Origin: Ariolimax columbianus
Lineage: Eukaryota > Mollusca > Gastropoda > Stylommatophora > Arionidae
Direction of reading: 5' to 3'
DNA: 64,000 nt
Assembly (NCBI GenBank): GCA_036924085.1
Contig: JAVGWX010000005.1
Location: forward strand, 75,426,547-75,490,546
Every line of letters begins with the position of its first letter. The first letter of the stretch is position 1. Below, in pieces: positions 35,140 through 45,698 of the stretch. Position numbers and translations under genes: made by a program. The notes below the pieces were generated by a model. The model made no database searches and was not told where the DNA came from. It saw only the letters and a list, made by a program, of their open reading frames with translations.

Positions 35140-35400
35140 TAATGTGATGCTATGTTTTGTTTTGTTGTTATGTTCCGTTTTCTTGTTATCCTATGTTTTG
35201 TTGTTGTGATATGTTTTGTTGCTATGTTATGTTTTTATGTTTTGTTACGTTTTGTGTTTGTGTTTTTATACGTTTTGTTGTTATGTTATGTTATTATGTT
35301 TTGTTGTTATGTTATGTTATGTTGTTATGTTTTGTTGTTATGCTATGTTTTGTTGTTATGTTATGTTTTGTTTTTATGTTATCTTTTGTTATTATACGAA
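35140..35400. repeat. TTATGTTTTGTTG-type degenerate tandem repeat
   Basis: Short units TTATGTTATG and TTTTGTTG alternate irregularly. A related tract is at 37440-37870. Hydrophobic frames (Met/Leu/Cys/Val) are artefacts. Confidence 0.88.
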
Positions 35401-35429
35401 CGGCGTTCTAGCCAAACCGAGACTTTCTT

Positions 35430-36010
35430 CTTAAGAAAAAAAAAAATTTTTCAAGTAGTCTAATTGCCATTAATTTTTCAATATGATCTCCGACAACGTT
35501 TATGCACTTATCTCTGCGTTTAAGTAATGCTTGAAAAACTTCAGTGTAGAAAGATTTGTCAGTATGTCTGAACTAATCCAGGACAGCCTGTTTCACTTCG
35601 ACTGTAGTGCTGAAATCCTGACCTCCCAGAAATTCTTTTAATCCAAACAGGTGGCAATCTCTTGGATAGATGTCTGGGCTGTAAGGTGGAAGTAGCAATA
35701 CCTCCCAGCCGAGTTGCTACATATGGCACATAGTACGGTGAGCCATTTGAGTTGGAGCCTTATCTTGCAGGAGCAGGGCGTCCTTTGTGATCAAACCCAA
35801 CATGCGCTGACCTTCCGACAATGGGAATGTTCATGAATAATAGTGTTCCCCGTACCCAGAAAAAGCCGTGCCTTCTGCGCAATTTCTCCACAGGTTATGA
35901 GTGGATTTTCCAGAATAAGCCCTTCCACAATCTGGACATTCACACACATAAATGACTGTGGTGGGTTGCAATCCGGGATCATTACTAACGGATGTACGGC
36001 GGTCACTAAA
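35430..36010 (-). pseudogene. mariner-family transposase pseudogene with internal deletion
   Basis: Minus-strand 36006-35800 encodes a DNA-binding segment: VEGLILENPLITCGEIAQK, then NTIIHEHSHCRKVSACWV, the second helix-turn-helix of mariner transposases. It runs almost directly into ALLLQDKAPTQMAHRT (second catalytic aspartate region), then LGWEVLLLPPYSPDIYPRDC (third aspartate in SPD) and KEFLGGQDFSTTVEVKQAV. The stretch that should hold the first catalytic aspartate is missing. Stops occur after TMCHM and VLD. No terminal inverted repeats were identified. It is a dead DNA transposon, independent of the LINEs. Confidence 0.85.
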
Positions 36011-36064
36011 AAGTGGGAGAAACTAGGTTTAGCTGAGTGGGTTACTTATCTAAAGAGTTAGCAC

Positions 36065-37439
36065 ATGTATCTATAGAACGACACGATTTAAACATAGAAA
36101 AACACAGTAAACACTATCCTGACCATAAAACACAGTAAACACTATCCTGACCATAAAACAAAACATGCCCATGTATTAGCATGAATATTAACAAACAGCG
36201 AAGAATATCTAAACTAAATAATAATTTATATATATATATATATAGCTACAATAGGAAGTTTTAAGCACTAGCGTTTGATCCTACTCCTGTAAACTACATA
36301 ACCCAGATTCTTGCCGCTGCACTTCCCTATCTGTACACTCAACACACAATCACAAACTCGTCCTCGCGATCAGATTATGTACTCAGGCGAATCTGTACAT
36401 TCACATACGACTAGAAACTTACAATCAGGCGATCTGTGCATTCATAATTACTTAGATCACTTTACGTATTCACGCGTATCTGTACATTCATATGTAATTA
36501 GATCACGCATTGTTCACAAGGTGTCCTGCACGTACAACACACATTCAGATCTCTTACTGTTCACAGGGTGTCCATCCTAACCACCTATTGAGCGCGACTG
36601 GTCAACTCGACGTGTATGATAGCCCAGTAATCCTGCAAACTCACTCTCAGCCTTCCTCCTAACCAGTCTCCTGAGTTCATCTTTGCAGATTATTAATTGT
36701 CTCAAGCAATAACATGGCTGTACAATGGTTTTCTGTTGGTTGTCTGACTTAGCCATCCCTCTAATTTGGAACTATCCTCAACTAATTGTTATTGGTTGAC
36801 TATCCACGAATCACTGCCACTCTAAATGTCGCATCCGGTCGTAGCAGCATCAGACTGTCACCCACCCCCATCTACGCCAATTCTGAACGCCAGGGTCCTC
36901 AGCTCCGAACACCCACCCCTGTACCAGACAAAGTCTTGCATCTAAACCCCTCGTTTCCCTTGTCGACCTAGTGTCGAAACTGAGTTTGACCTTGGCACGC
37001 ATTCAGGCAACCTTTGCTCTTAGAGTCGCCAGCCCAATATCCCCTGCGTTAAACGCCCGTGCTCTATCTGGAACTGTCACAACATTTACACCATTTAAAT
37101 GTCTAACTGCATCTGAGTGTCTCATGGCCGTGTTGTGATTGCAGTTTTCTGTAAATATCGGCAGGTTTCACGCATTCTTTCACAAGACACTTTTTCACAA
37201 TACGCTGTTTCATGCAACTAACAGTGTTGTCCCATATTTTTTATTTATCTTTCACGTGACTGGCAAACGGTAAGTGAGCCACCTAGCCATAATAGGACAC
37301 AAGCAGCCCTAAATGGTTCTTTACAGAATCTGCATAGTCTTCTAAACCAGTATAAAAACGTTAAGTTAACTAATGATAGCAGTTCCAGTACACTTTAACC
37401 CATTCAGGTAGAGCTAGAACAAAACGTCCCGATTTGATT
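36065..37439. other. unassigned sequence
   Basis: Contains a (TA)n run at 36228-36243 and a C-rich stretch at 36780-36970 with a 61-codon frame lacking motifs. At 37310-37385 the reverse complement matches 44820-44900 (TTTATACTGGTTTAGAAGAC), an old dispersed repeat. Confidence 0.4.
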
Positions 37440-37870
37440 TGAACGCACCTCATATGTTATGTTATGCTATATTCTGTTGTTATGCTATATTTTGTTTTCT
37501 TATGTTATGTTTTGTTGTAATGTTATGTTATGTTACGTTGCATCGTATTGTTATGTTAACTTGCGCGTTCTAATGTTATATATTATGTAACATTATGTTT
37601 TATGCAGTGATTTGCTATCCTATGTTATGCGATGTGATGCTATGTTAGTTAATGTTATATTATGTTATATTAGGTGATGTTACAATATGATACACTATGT
37701 TACATTTTGTTACATTATTTATGGTTATGTTGTGCGGTACAGTGCGGCACGATAGGGTGCGGTATGGTGCTGTGCTTTGTATTGTGTTATTATGTTATGT
37801 TATTTGATGTTATGCTTTGTTATGTTATGCTTTGTGTTAAGTTATGTTTTGTTGCTATGTTATTCATCGT
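37440..37870. repeat. TTATG/TTTTG-type degenerate tandem repeat
   Basis: Same base vocabulary as 35140-35400 (GTTATGTTATG, TTTTGTTG) but more degenerate. It ends near 37870. Confidence 0.8.
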
Positions 37871-38034
37871 GTTCGTCCGTAAAGGACGTTTGTGACACTG
37901 TGGCTTCGGTTACAGCGAATGTGCAATATCTGCGCCTTTCGGTACCATACATTTAATTTTTGCAAAGAATTTTTGGGACTGAATTTGCCTTTCCTTCTGG
38001 ATCTCTAATCTCTTGGTTAGGGTACATGGTTGTA

Positions 38035-38735
38035 CTCTGGTTGCTGGTTGATTTATTGATGGCTAGTTGGATTGCTGGATGAATTGTTATCTTGTCGGAT
38101 AGATGGATGGTTAGAAGACTGGTTAGATGGATGGACAGTTGTTAAATGATTAGTTGTACAGGTGGATGGCTGGATGACTGGTTAGATGGATGAATGTTTG
38201 GGCGTAGGCTGGATGGATGGGTAGATAAATGGTTGATGACTTTTTGATGGGTTGTTGGATGCGTGAATAGATAGCTGGATGGATGGATACCTGGCTTGTT
38301 GGATGGTTGGTTGGATGGATGGTTGAATGGGTGGATGTATGAATAGATGGCTGGTTGGGTGATTGGATGGCTCGTTGGGTGAGTGGATGGCTGGTTAGAT
38401 GGGTGGATTGCTGGTTGGATGGGTAGATATATGGTTGTATGAATGGATGGATAGCTGGCTAGTTGGATGGTTGGGTAGATGGTTCGCTGGTTGATGAGTG
38501 GCTGAATATGTGGATGGATGGCTGGGTAGATGACTGGTTGGATGGGTGAATGGCTAGTTGGATTGGTGGATGAATGGTTGGATGGATGTATGACAGATTG
38601 GATGGATTGGGTGGTTGGATGGGTGGAGATCTGGATGACTGGTTGGATGGATGAATGTTTGAACGTTGGCTGGATGGCTGGTTGGATGGATGCTGGATTG
38701 ATGTATGGATGGGTGGTGGTGAATGTCCGGTTAAT
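38035..38735. repeat. GGAT/GGTT tetranucleotide-derived tract
   Basis: Degenerate runs of TGGATGGATGGTTGGATGG and relatives over 700 bp. The 209-codon minus-strand frame rich in His/Pro/Ser/Ile is an artefact. Confidence 0.92.
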
Positions 38736-38769
38736 TAATTGGGTAACCTGGATTCCATTATATATTCTC

Positions 38770-39165
38770 AACTGATGACATTCTCAACCTCAGAACATCT
38801 CAGAACATCCCCAATACCAGCCCGTCTCACCACCGGCCTCATAACATCTCAAACCTCAAAACGTCTCATAACATCTCTAACTTCAGCCCATCTCACCGGC
38901 CTCAAAACATCCCGAAACTAAGCCAGTCTCCCTCTATATCAGCTCGTCTCCCTTTATATCAGCCCGTCTCCCTCTATACCAGCCGTTGTCCCTCTATATC
39001 ATCACGTCTCCCTCTATACTAGCCGGTGTCTCTCTATATCATCACGCCTCCCTGTATACCAGCCGTTGTCCCTCTATATCAGCCCGACTCCTTCAATATC
39101 ATCTCGTCTCCTTCTATATCATCCCGTCTCCCTTTATATCATCATGTCTCCCTCTATATACTGTG
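38770..39165. repeat. 20-bp minisatellite and related C/T-rich tract
   Basis: From about 38925 the unit CGTCTCCCTCTATATCAGCC repeats about 12 times. Before it, CATCTCAAACCTCA-like units form an older tract. Confidence 0.88.
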
Positions 39166-39169
39166 ATGG

Positions 39170-39594
39170 GGTGTAAACGAATGTCAATAAAGAAGGACAG
39201 AGGCAAATATTCTTAGAATAACATAATAAATTGACTTTTATTCAACTATGTGAAGTAGTGAAATGATCAAAGAACAGATGGTTGAACGGTGGAGCTGATC
39301 GTGAAGGTCAAGAAGACATGGCACATGATAATGGTTTTTCTTTCTTCACATGACATTAGTAAGCAACAAAGCACAGCTGGTAATTCTCGCACTCTGAGCT
39401 TCATTAAAATTTAATTAATCTTGTTAATTGAAAATGTTATCGCCCCTGGTAAGCTTAATTATAGCTTCCCCTTGATGTAGTAAAGGACTGTACTTTCAAA
39501 ACAGGCGGACATAATTAATTGTCCTCATTTGAGTTTTATTATTTATTTTCACTAAATTACGCGAGACACTTAACCAGTTGATTTGTTAAGAAGT
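39170..39594. other. unassigned AT-rich sequence
   Basis: No gene or repeat recognised. Confidence 0.35.
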
Positions 39595-39712
39595 GAAGGA
39601 GATATACATTCTTCTTTTCCCGTTTCGCTTTGTCCGAGAAAGAAAGAACGATAAAAGAATAAAACAGGAATTGCGAGAATAGAGAGAGAAAAAGACAGAA
39701 AGTGAGAGAGAA

Positions 39713-39743
<31 letters not shown>

Positions 39744-40099
39744 AAGAGAGAGAGAGAGGGAGAAAGAGAGAGAGGGAGAAAGAGAGAGAGAGGGAGACAT
39801 AGTAAGAGAGGGAGACATGGTAAGAGAGGGAGACACGAAGAATGTTAAATGAAATTAGAATGAAGGGGAGAAAGAAAATTAGAAATGAAAGAAAGACAGA
39901 AAAAAGCATTGGAAGAAAGGCAGAGAAGCAGGACAAAGCTAATCCTGAATACAAGAAAGAAAGATGAAGAACTCTCTAACAGAACCGTAACCTCCCAAGC
40001 ACGCAGCAAAGGGTTTTAAGATGTGGACGAGGCTAGCAACCTCATTTCGTAAAATAAATTGATGCAACAGTGTGTCTGCGACCTTCTGCGACGCTTTGA
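39595..40099. repeat. ribosomal-flanking repeat, left copy
   Basis: Starts GAAGGAGATATACATTCTTC, contains a (GA)n-rich tract at 39680-39800 and ends CGACGCTTTGA. It matches 41100-41569 over its whole length with small indels in the GA tract. It leads directly into the ribosomal spacer. It may be part of the intergenic spacer, but that cannot be shown from this window. Confidence 0.9.
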
Positions 40100-40711
40100 T
40101 GCTGCGATTGACTCTCATCCAGTATTCGTGCAGCGATCTCAGTCCCGCCAAACGGAGCGATAGCGCGGGCTTGCCGAAAACGCTCGACCGCCTCTCCCAG
40201 GCCATGTAGCGGTATAAAATTTGTGGTGTCGTACCGCTGCCAACGGTGCGTTACTGTGGCCCGTATCGAGAAACTTTGACAGTCAGTGGTGATTTTTCGA
40301 AGACTTATAGCAGACCTCGACAGTTTGTCTCGCTGGTGGTCAGACTCTCGCAAAGAGCTTGTGACCGGCAAGTGGAAAGCAGGAATCCTGCCTAAAGGCC
40401 CTGTCCTCGCCTGACCAACCATCGGAAGAAGGGCAGGTGGCAGGCAAAAATCGTCTCCAGTCCCTGTGAAATTCATCGCCGCGGCCGTTGGGATCCGTTC
40501 TGCACAGAGCGCTGCCATCCCTCCTCGATCGAGCCCGGTCGGTCGGTCGTCTGGTGTGTGTAGGGGCCCCTGTCAGGCGGTCCTAGGTCGACGGAGTGAA
40601 GGACGGAACAACCGTCCTTCCGTCAGTCGGTCCCTGCGGCCGTCCTAGTGAGACTTTTTACACACCCGTCCCCCGCCGACCGGTGTGTGCGCTACGTACG
40701 TCTCCGACAGA
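40100..40711 (+). other. ribosomal 5' external transcribed spacer (inferred)
   Basis: About 610 bp, GC-richer than its surroundings, with GGTCGGTCGGTCG and repeated CCGTCCTTCCGT-type pieces, ending immediately at the 18S start. Position upstream of 18S and composition are the evidence; the primary sequence is not conserved between species. The frames inside it are not genes. Confidence 0.65.
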
Positions 40712-41100
40712 TATCTGGTTGATCCTGCCAGTAGTCATATGCTTGTCTCAAAGATTAAGCCATGCATGTCTAAGTTCACACTGTCTCACAGTGAAACCGC
40801 GAATGGCTCATTAAATCAGTCGAGGTTCCTTAGATGACACGATCCTACTTGGATAACTGTGGCAATTCTAGAGCTAATACATGTTTACCAAGCTCCGACC
40901 CTCGCGGAAAGAGCGCTTTTATTAGTTCAAAACCAATCGTCGTTTCCCCTCGCGGGGTTGCGGCGTCCCCACTGGTGACTCTGGATAACTTTGTGCTGAT
41001 CGCATGGCCTCATGTGCTGGCGACGCATCTTTCAAATGTCTGCCCTATCAAATGTCGATGGTACGTGACATGCCTACCATGTTTGTAACGGGTAACGGGG
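40712..41100 (+). rRNA. 18S ribosomal RNA gene, truncated 5' fragment
   Basis: Begins TATCTGGTTGATCCTGCCAG, the universal start of eukaryotic small-subunit RNA. It continues through CATGCATGTCTAAGTTCACA, CGCGAATGGCTCATTAAATC and TTCTAGAGCTAATACATG to GTTTGTAACGGGTAACGGGG. It stops there, at about 390 of roughly 1,800 expected bases, and joins the right copy of the flanking repeat. Apparent substitutions in conserved positions (for example GCCTCATGTGCTGG and CATGTTTGTAAC where GG is usual) suggest a decaying pseudogene. The sequence is of molluscan type. Confidence 0.93.
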
Positions 41101-41569
41101 AAGGAGCTATACATTCTTCTTTTCCCGTTTCGCTTTGTCCGAGAAAGAAAGAACGATAAAAAAATAAAACAGGAATTGCGAGAATAGAGAGAGAAAAAGA
41201 CAGAAAGTGAGAGAGAAAGAGAAAGAGAGAGAGGGAGAAAGAGAGAGAGAGGGAGAAAGAGAGAGAGAGGGAGACATAGTAAGAGAGGGAGACGTGGTAA
41301 GAGAGGAAGACATGAAGAATGTTAAATGAAATTAGAATGAAGGGGAGAAAGAAAATTAGAAATGAAAGAAAGACAGAAAAAAGCATTGGAAGAAAGGCAG
41401 GACGAAGCTAATCCTGAATACAAGAAAGAAAGATGAAGAACTCTCTAACAGAACCGTAACCTCCCAAGCACGCAGCAAACGGTTTTAAGATGTGGACGAG
41501 GCTAGCAACCTCATTTCGTAAAATAAAATTGATGCAACAGTGTGTCTGCGACCTTCTGTGACGCTTTGA
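41100..41569. repeat. ribosomal-flanking repeat, right copy
   Basis: Direct repeat of 39595-40099, about 35 bp shorter mainly in the GA tract. It begins where the 18S fragment stops, sharing GGAAGGAG at the junction. Confidence 0.9.
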
Positions 41570-41644
41570 GTTCTACAAAAATAACACATGACTAAATTGA
41601 CTAAATGTTAAGTGGTTTGTGTTCACGACTAAGTTAAACATAAC

Positions 41645-42237
41645 TGATCTTGCATAACTGATCTTACATACATGATCTTACATAACTGATCTTAGATAAC
41701 TGATCTTACATAACTGATCTTACATAACCGATCTTACATAACTGATCTTACATAACTGATCTTACATAACCGATCTTACATAACCGATCTTACATAACTG
41801 ATCTTGGAACGATGAGGTGAACGTCCTGTCAGACAAAACATACTGATCAGACAATGTTAGCTAGGGTCAGGAGAGATATACTGGCCAAGACCCTCACCTG
41901 ACCTCGTTGGTCGTCCTGGAAACGATCTGTTGTCGAGGACAATAGTCTGTCTAACAAGGTGAGTTTTGATGTGATCCCCGTAGTAGTGAGGGACACGCAG
42001 ATGATGCCAAGCATTGCACAGCTGCCTGGAAGACCGTAGTCCACCTCATCAGCACTTTCGGGATGTCAGGAAAGCTACTACATTCTGCCACAAGTTCCGT
42101 CCTTTTCAGGACGCACAAAAGGATTACCAACCCATTGTGGGCATTAGAAACCAACCGACCAACTAACCAACCAACCAACCATAACTGATCTTACATAACT
42201 GATCTTACATAACTGATCTTACATAATTCATCTTACA
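41645..42237. repeat. 14-bp minisatellite interrupted by family A
   Basis: Unit ATAACTGATCTTAC, about 12 copies at 41645-41811 and 4 copies at 42180-42237, with a family A copy between. Confidence 0.92.
41812..42179 (+). repeat. dispersed repeat family A, complete-looking copy inserted in an array
   Basis: 368 bp between two halves of the 14-bp array, so both ends are defined. It holds a single copy of the 37-bp satellite unit (ACATACTGATCAGACAATGT), CATACTGGCCAAGACCCTCA-like core sequence, CCTGGAAACGATCTG and CGCAGATGATGCCAAGCATT. It ends in a tail of repeated CCAA. ATAACTGATCTT on both sides could be a target-site duplication, but the array makes that ambiguous. The short tandem tail and absence of inverted termini suggest a non-autonomous retroposon. 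Confidence 0.75.
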
Positions 42238-42239
42238 GC

Positions 42240-42999
42240 TTCAACAGTTCAATACATCGGGATTAAATTGATGTGAAGTTTTTTCTTTGAAAATTGAGTA
42301 GAAACTACTCGGTCACAGAAACTGCAATATATATGAGCTTGTCAATATTTGATGATATGGGGTGTATTTGTTGAAGACCTGTGATCGACATGGAACTATT
42401 CAGGTTTGACTAATTGATTGATTGATTTACAAACTATACCATCGATCCTTGGACTTACAGCAGGTTAGGTTCCAGGCCAAGCGTCGTAATAGAAAACACG
42501 TCGAAACTAAAAAGCGCTGACATTTATCGCATTGGTGTGATGTACTAAATCGCGATATGTGTGCACGCGTAGTGTGTAAATAAACCAATAACTAACAGGA
42601 ACAATGTAGGCCTTATTTTATGTGAATATATTAAGTGTATTTATCCACGGCCATTCTCTAATAGTCTTATGAGCTTTCTCTACACGTTTATCTGATATAT
42701 ATATACGAGTAGTTTTACAGAAACGGTAAAAGTAGCCATATTATAGGCACTGCTGTCGAGGATAAAGTGTTAGCGACTCCATAGTACGAAGTCAGAATTT
42801 GTTCATAAGTTTGGATGGTCGCTGCTTTTCCTTCCCTAACAGTAGGCCAGGTACTTATTTACAAGTGTTGACTGGAGCGTAATGATACCAGAAGTTGATC
42901 CACATAACCTGATCGTGAAAGGCGAGGGCTCTATTACTGCACTAATCGCTGTAAAACATGGAAGCTAATAAGCCGTTCAATCTAATTAAGCTAGGCTAA
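42240..42999. other. unassigned sequence with a short dispersed repeat
   Basis: 42330-42428 (TTTGATGATATGGGGTGTAT, then GATTGATTGATT) matches 34150-34215 and 48150-48225. Nothing else is recognised. Confidence 0.4.
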
Positions 43000-44009
43000 C
43001 CACGGACTGGAGGTGCTAACCACGAGTTGGAGGGGTTAACCACGGACTGGAGGTGCTAACCACGGACTGGAGTTGCTAACCACGGACTGGAGGTGCTACC
43101 CACGGACTGGAGGTGCTAACCATGGACTGGAGGTGCTAACCACGAGTTGGGGGGGGGGGGGGCTAACCACGGACTGGAGGTGCTAACCATGGGCTGGAGG
43201 TGCTAACATGGGACTGGAGGTGCTAACCGCGAGTTGGGAGGGGGGGGGGCTAACCACGGACTGGAGGTGCTAACCACGGACTGGAGGTGCTAACCACGGG
43301 CTGGAGGTGCTAACTACGGACTGGAGGTGCTAACCACGGACTGGATGTGCTAACCACGGACTGGAGGTGCTAACCACGGACTGGAGGTGCTAACCACGGA
43401 CTGGAGGTGCTAACCACGAGTTGGGGGGGGGGGGCTAACCACGGACTGGAGGTGCTAACCACGAGCTGGAGGGGCTAACCACGGACTGGAGGTGCTAACC
43501 ACGGACTGGAGGTGCTAACCACAAACTGGAGGTGCTAACCACGGACTGGAGGTGCTAACCACGAGTTAGGGGGGGGGGGCTAACCACGGATTGGAGGTGC
43601 TAGCCACGGGCTGGATGGGCTAACCACGGACTGGTGGTGCTAACAACGGACTGGAGGTGCTAGCCACGAGTTGGGGGGGGGAGGGGGGGGGGGCTAACCA
43701 CGGGCTGGAGGGGTTAACCACGGGCTGGAGGTGCTAACCACGAGTTGGGGGGGGGGGGCTAACCACAGACTGGAGGTGCTAACAACGGGCTGGAGGGGCT
43801 AACCACGGGCTGGAGGTGCTAACCACGGGCTGGAGGGGCTAACCACGGACTGGAGGTGCTAACCACGGAATGGTGGTACTAGCCACGGCTTGGAGGGGCT
43901 AACCACGGGTTGGAGGGGCTAACCACGGACTGGAGGTGCTAACCACGGACTGGAGGTGCTCACGGTCTGGAGATACTAACCACGGAATGGAGGTGCTAAC
44001 CACGAGTTG
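43000..44009. repeat. 20-bp minisatellite with poly-G expansions, about 50 copies
   Basis: Unit GTGCTAACCACGGACTGGAG. A variant CACGAGTTGG recurs about eight times, each time followed by a run of about 8-13 G in place of GAGG. Poly-G lengths differ between copies and may be affected by sequencing error. Confidence 0.93.
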
Positions 44010-44133
44010 GGGATAGTGACACATATAACTTGATTACTTTCAACTGTTAACTAGAAGGTTGATATGGCTGAGATATAAGATACCCGTCTGTTTCTCAAGA
44101 AACGAAAACGGCAAATTTTCGAATCTCACGAGT
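44010..44133 (+). mobile_element. tRNA-like SINE fragment inside the 20-bp array, copy 1
   Basis: Contains GGCTGAGATATAAGATACCC (A-box-like) and AATTTTCGAATCTCACGAG (B-box-like). The same 124 bp recur at 44466-44594, with matching array on the left. Confidence 0.6.
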
Positions 44134-44465
44134 TTCAAGTGCTAACCACGGACTGGAGGTGCTAACCACGAGTTGGGGGGGGGGGGAGGGGCTAACCACG
44201 GGCTGGAGGGGTTAACTACGGACTGGAGGTGCTAACCACGGACTGGAGGTGCTAACCACGGACTGGAGGTGCTAACCACGGACTGGAAGTGCTAACCACG
44301 GACTGAAGGTGCTAAGCAGGAGTTGGAGGTGCTAACCACGGACTGGAGGTGCTAACCACGGACTGGAGGTGCTCACGGTCTGGAGATACTAACAACGGAC
44401 TGGAGGTGCTAACCACGGTCTGGAGATACTAACCACGGAATGGAGGTGCTAACCACGAGTTGGGG
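44134..44465. repeat. 20-bp minisatellite, second block
   Basis: About 16 further copies of the GTGCTAACCACGGACTGGAG unit, including one poly-G variant at 44176-44185. Confidence 0.92.
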
Positions 44466-44640
44466 ATAGTGACACATATAACTTGATTACTTTCAACTTT
44501 TAACTAGAAGGTTGCTATGGCTGAGATATAAGATACCCGTCTGTTTCTCAAGAAACGAAAGCGGCAAATTTTCGAATCTCACGAGTTTCAAGTGTCCACT
44601 GGTCCCCATCTAGATGAGATCGGGGACGGACGATAAATAA
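44466..44640 (+). mobile_element. tRNA-like SINE fragment, copy 2
   Basis: As copy 1, but extends further through GTCCACTGGTCCCCATCTAG and AGATGAGATCGGGGACG. That extension is also recognisable at 3150-3180, so this is the original insertion and copy 1 arose by array duplication. Confidence 0.6.
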
Positions 44641-45307
44641 GGAAGTCCCGTGCACATGCTGGGCACGCAGAAGAACATGAGGCAGTTGACAATGCAAAAA
44701 GAGCAGGCTGTTAAGGTACTTGCAAGAAATCTTAAAGTTCCGACCGAATCCTGGCATTGACTAAGGGCAAAAAGAGGCGTCCCTTCAACACGCAAAAACA
44801 CAATAGACAAATCATCTGTTTAACTTAACTTAACTTAACTTAACTTCTTTATACTGGTTTAGAAGACCCTGCAGAGTATCTGCAGTGTATCTTCACACTG
44901 AATTACAAGTTATTTACAAGAAGTAAATCTCGACACCCTAGGTGTAGAAGAGGAGCGACTAAGGGAAAGATTTCCAGGGAAAAACAGAATAGTTCCGCGG
45001 TTTCCTTCCTTGCAGGTGGTAAGAGGTGACTAAAGCCTGTTGTGCATAGGTTTAGCAGCCACCCCATGTGAAATCCATTGCTATAAAATCACGATGCAAC
45101 TGATTGGAATCTTGACTTTCCTAAAAGCTGTTATTGGGAACAAATTCAGTGTTGGATCTAATTTTCAACAAGTGACTGAAATCTGACTTTTCTAAAAGTT
45201 TGTATGGGGAGCCAAATTGATTATTGGACCTATGTTTCAACAAATGACTGATTCGGTTTTCATGAAAGCTGGTTAAGGGAGCGAAATGGATCGACAGAAT
45301 AAAGTTC
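44641..45307. other. unassigned sequence with old repeats
   Basis: A (TTAAC)n run is at 44820-44846. The following TTTATACTGGTTTAGAAGAC matches 37315-37360 reversed. AAGAGGTGACTAAAGCCTGT at 45023-45042 resembles 55618-55640. Confidence 0.4.
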
Positions 45308-45698
45308 AGTTTATACTATTTCTTCTTCTTCTTCTTCTTCGTTCGTTCTTAATCTCCCACTACCAAACCCTGAAAGGGCTTAACTAGCAGAATGTAGTCC
45401 AGAGAACGGAATGCGTTGTGTCGTAGTTTACAGCTTGGCTGCGACATTTACACCTTTCGGTCCAACACATCCGACTTCAGGAAGCATTTTTTGAGTACCG
45501 GGTTAGCATTCGCTCTTCGATCCCTTCTCCTTAGCCAGTCTGCCCTGCTGCAGCCTGTTATTCAGGATCACCGCGTGGAGGTGTAGAAGGGTCTTGACAG
45601 CTATGGTTCGCTGGCCCTGACGTTAGCAGTCAGCTATGGGTCGCTGACCACTGCAGCTCATGCGCTGCTCAGCATCTTGATCCCAGTTAATACTATTT
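45308..45698 (-). mobile_element. element C copy 2 with target-site duplications
   Basis: Body 45322-45684, read on the minus strand from GGGATCAAGATGCTGAGCAG to a (GAA)n tail (plus-strand TTCTTCTTCTTCTTC). It is flanked by AGTTTATACTATTT (45308-45321) and AGTTAATACTATTT (45685-45698), a 14-bp duplication with one difference. Confidence 0.85.

Noticed and set aside
40042..41088. Frames of 60-158 codons across the ribosomal region
   Set aside because: They overlap the external transcribed spacer and 18S sequence and are not protein-coding.
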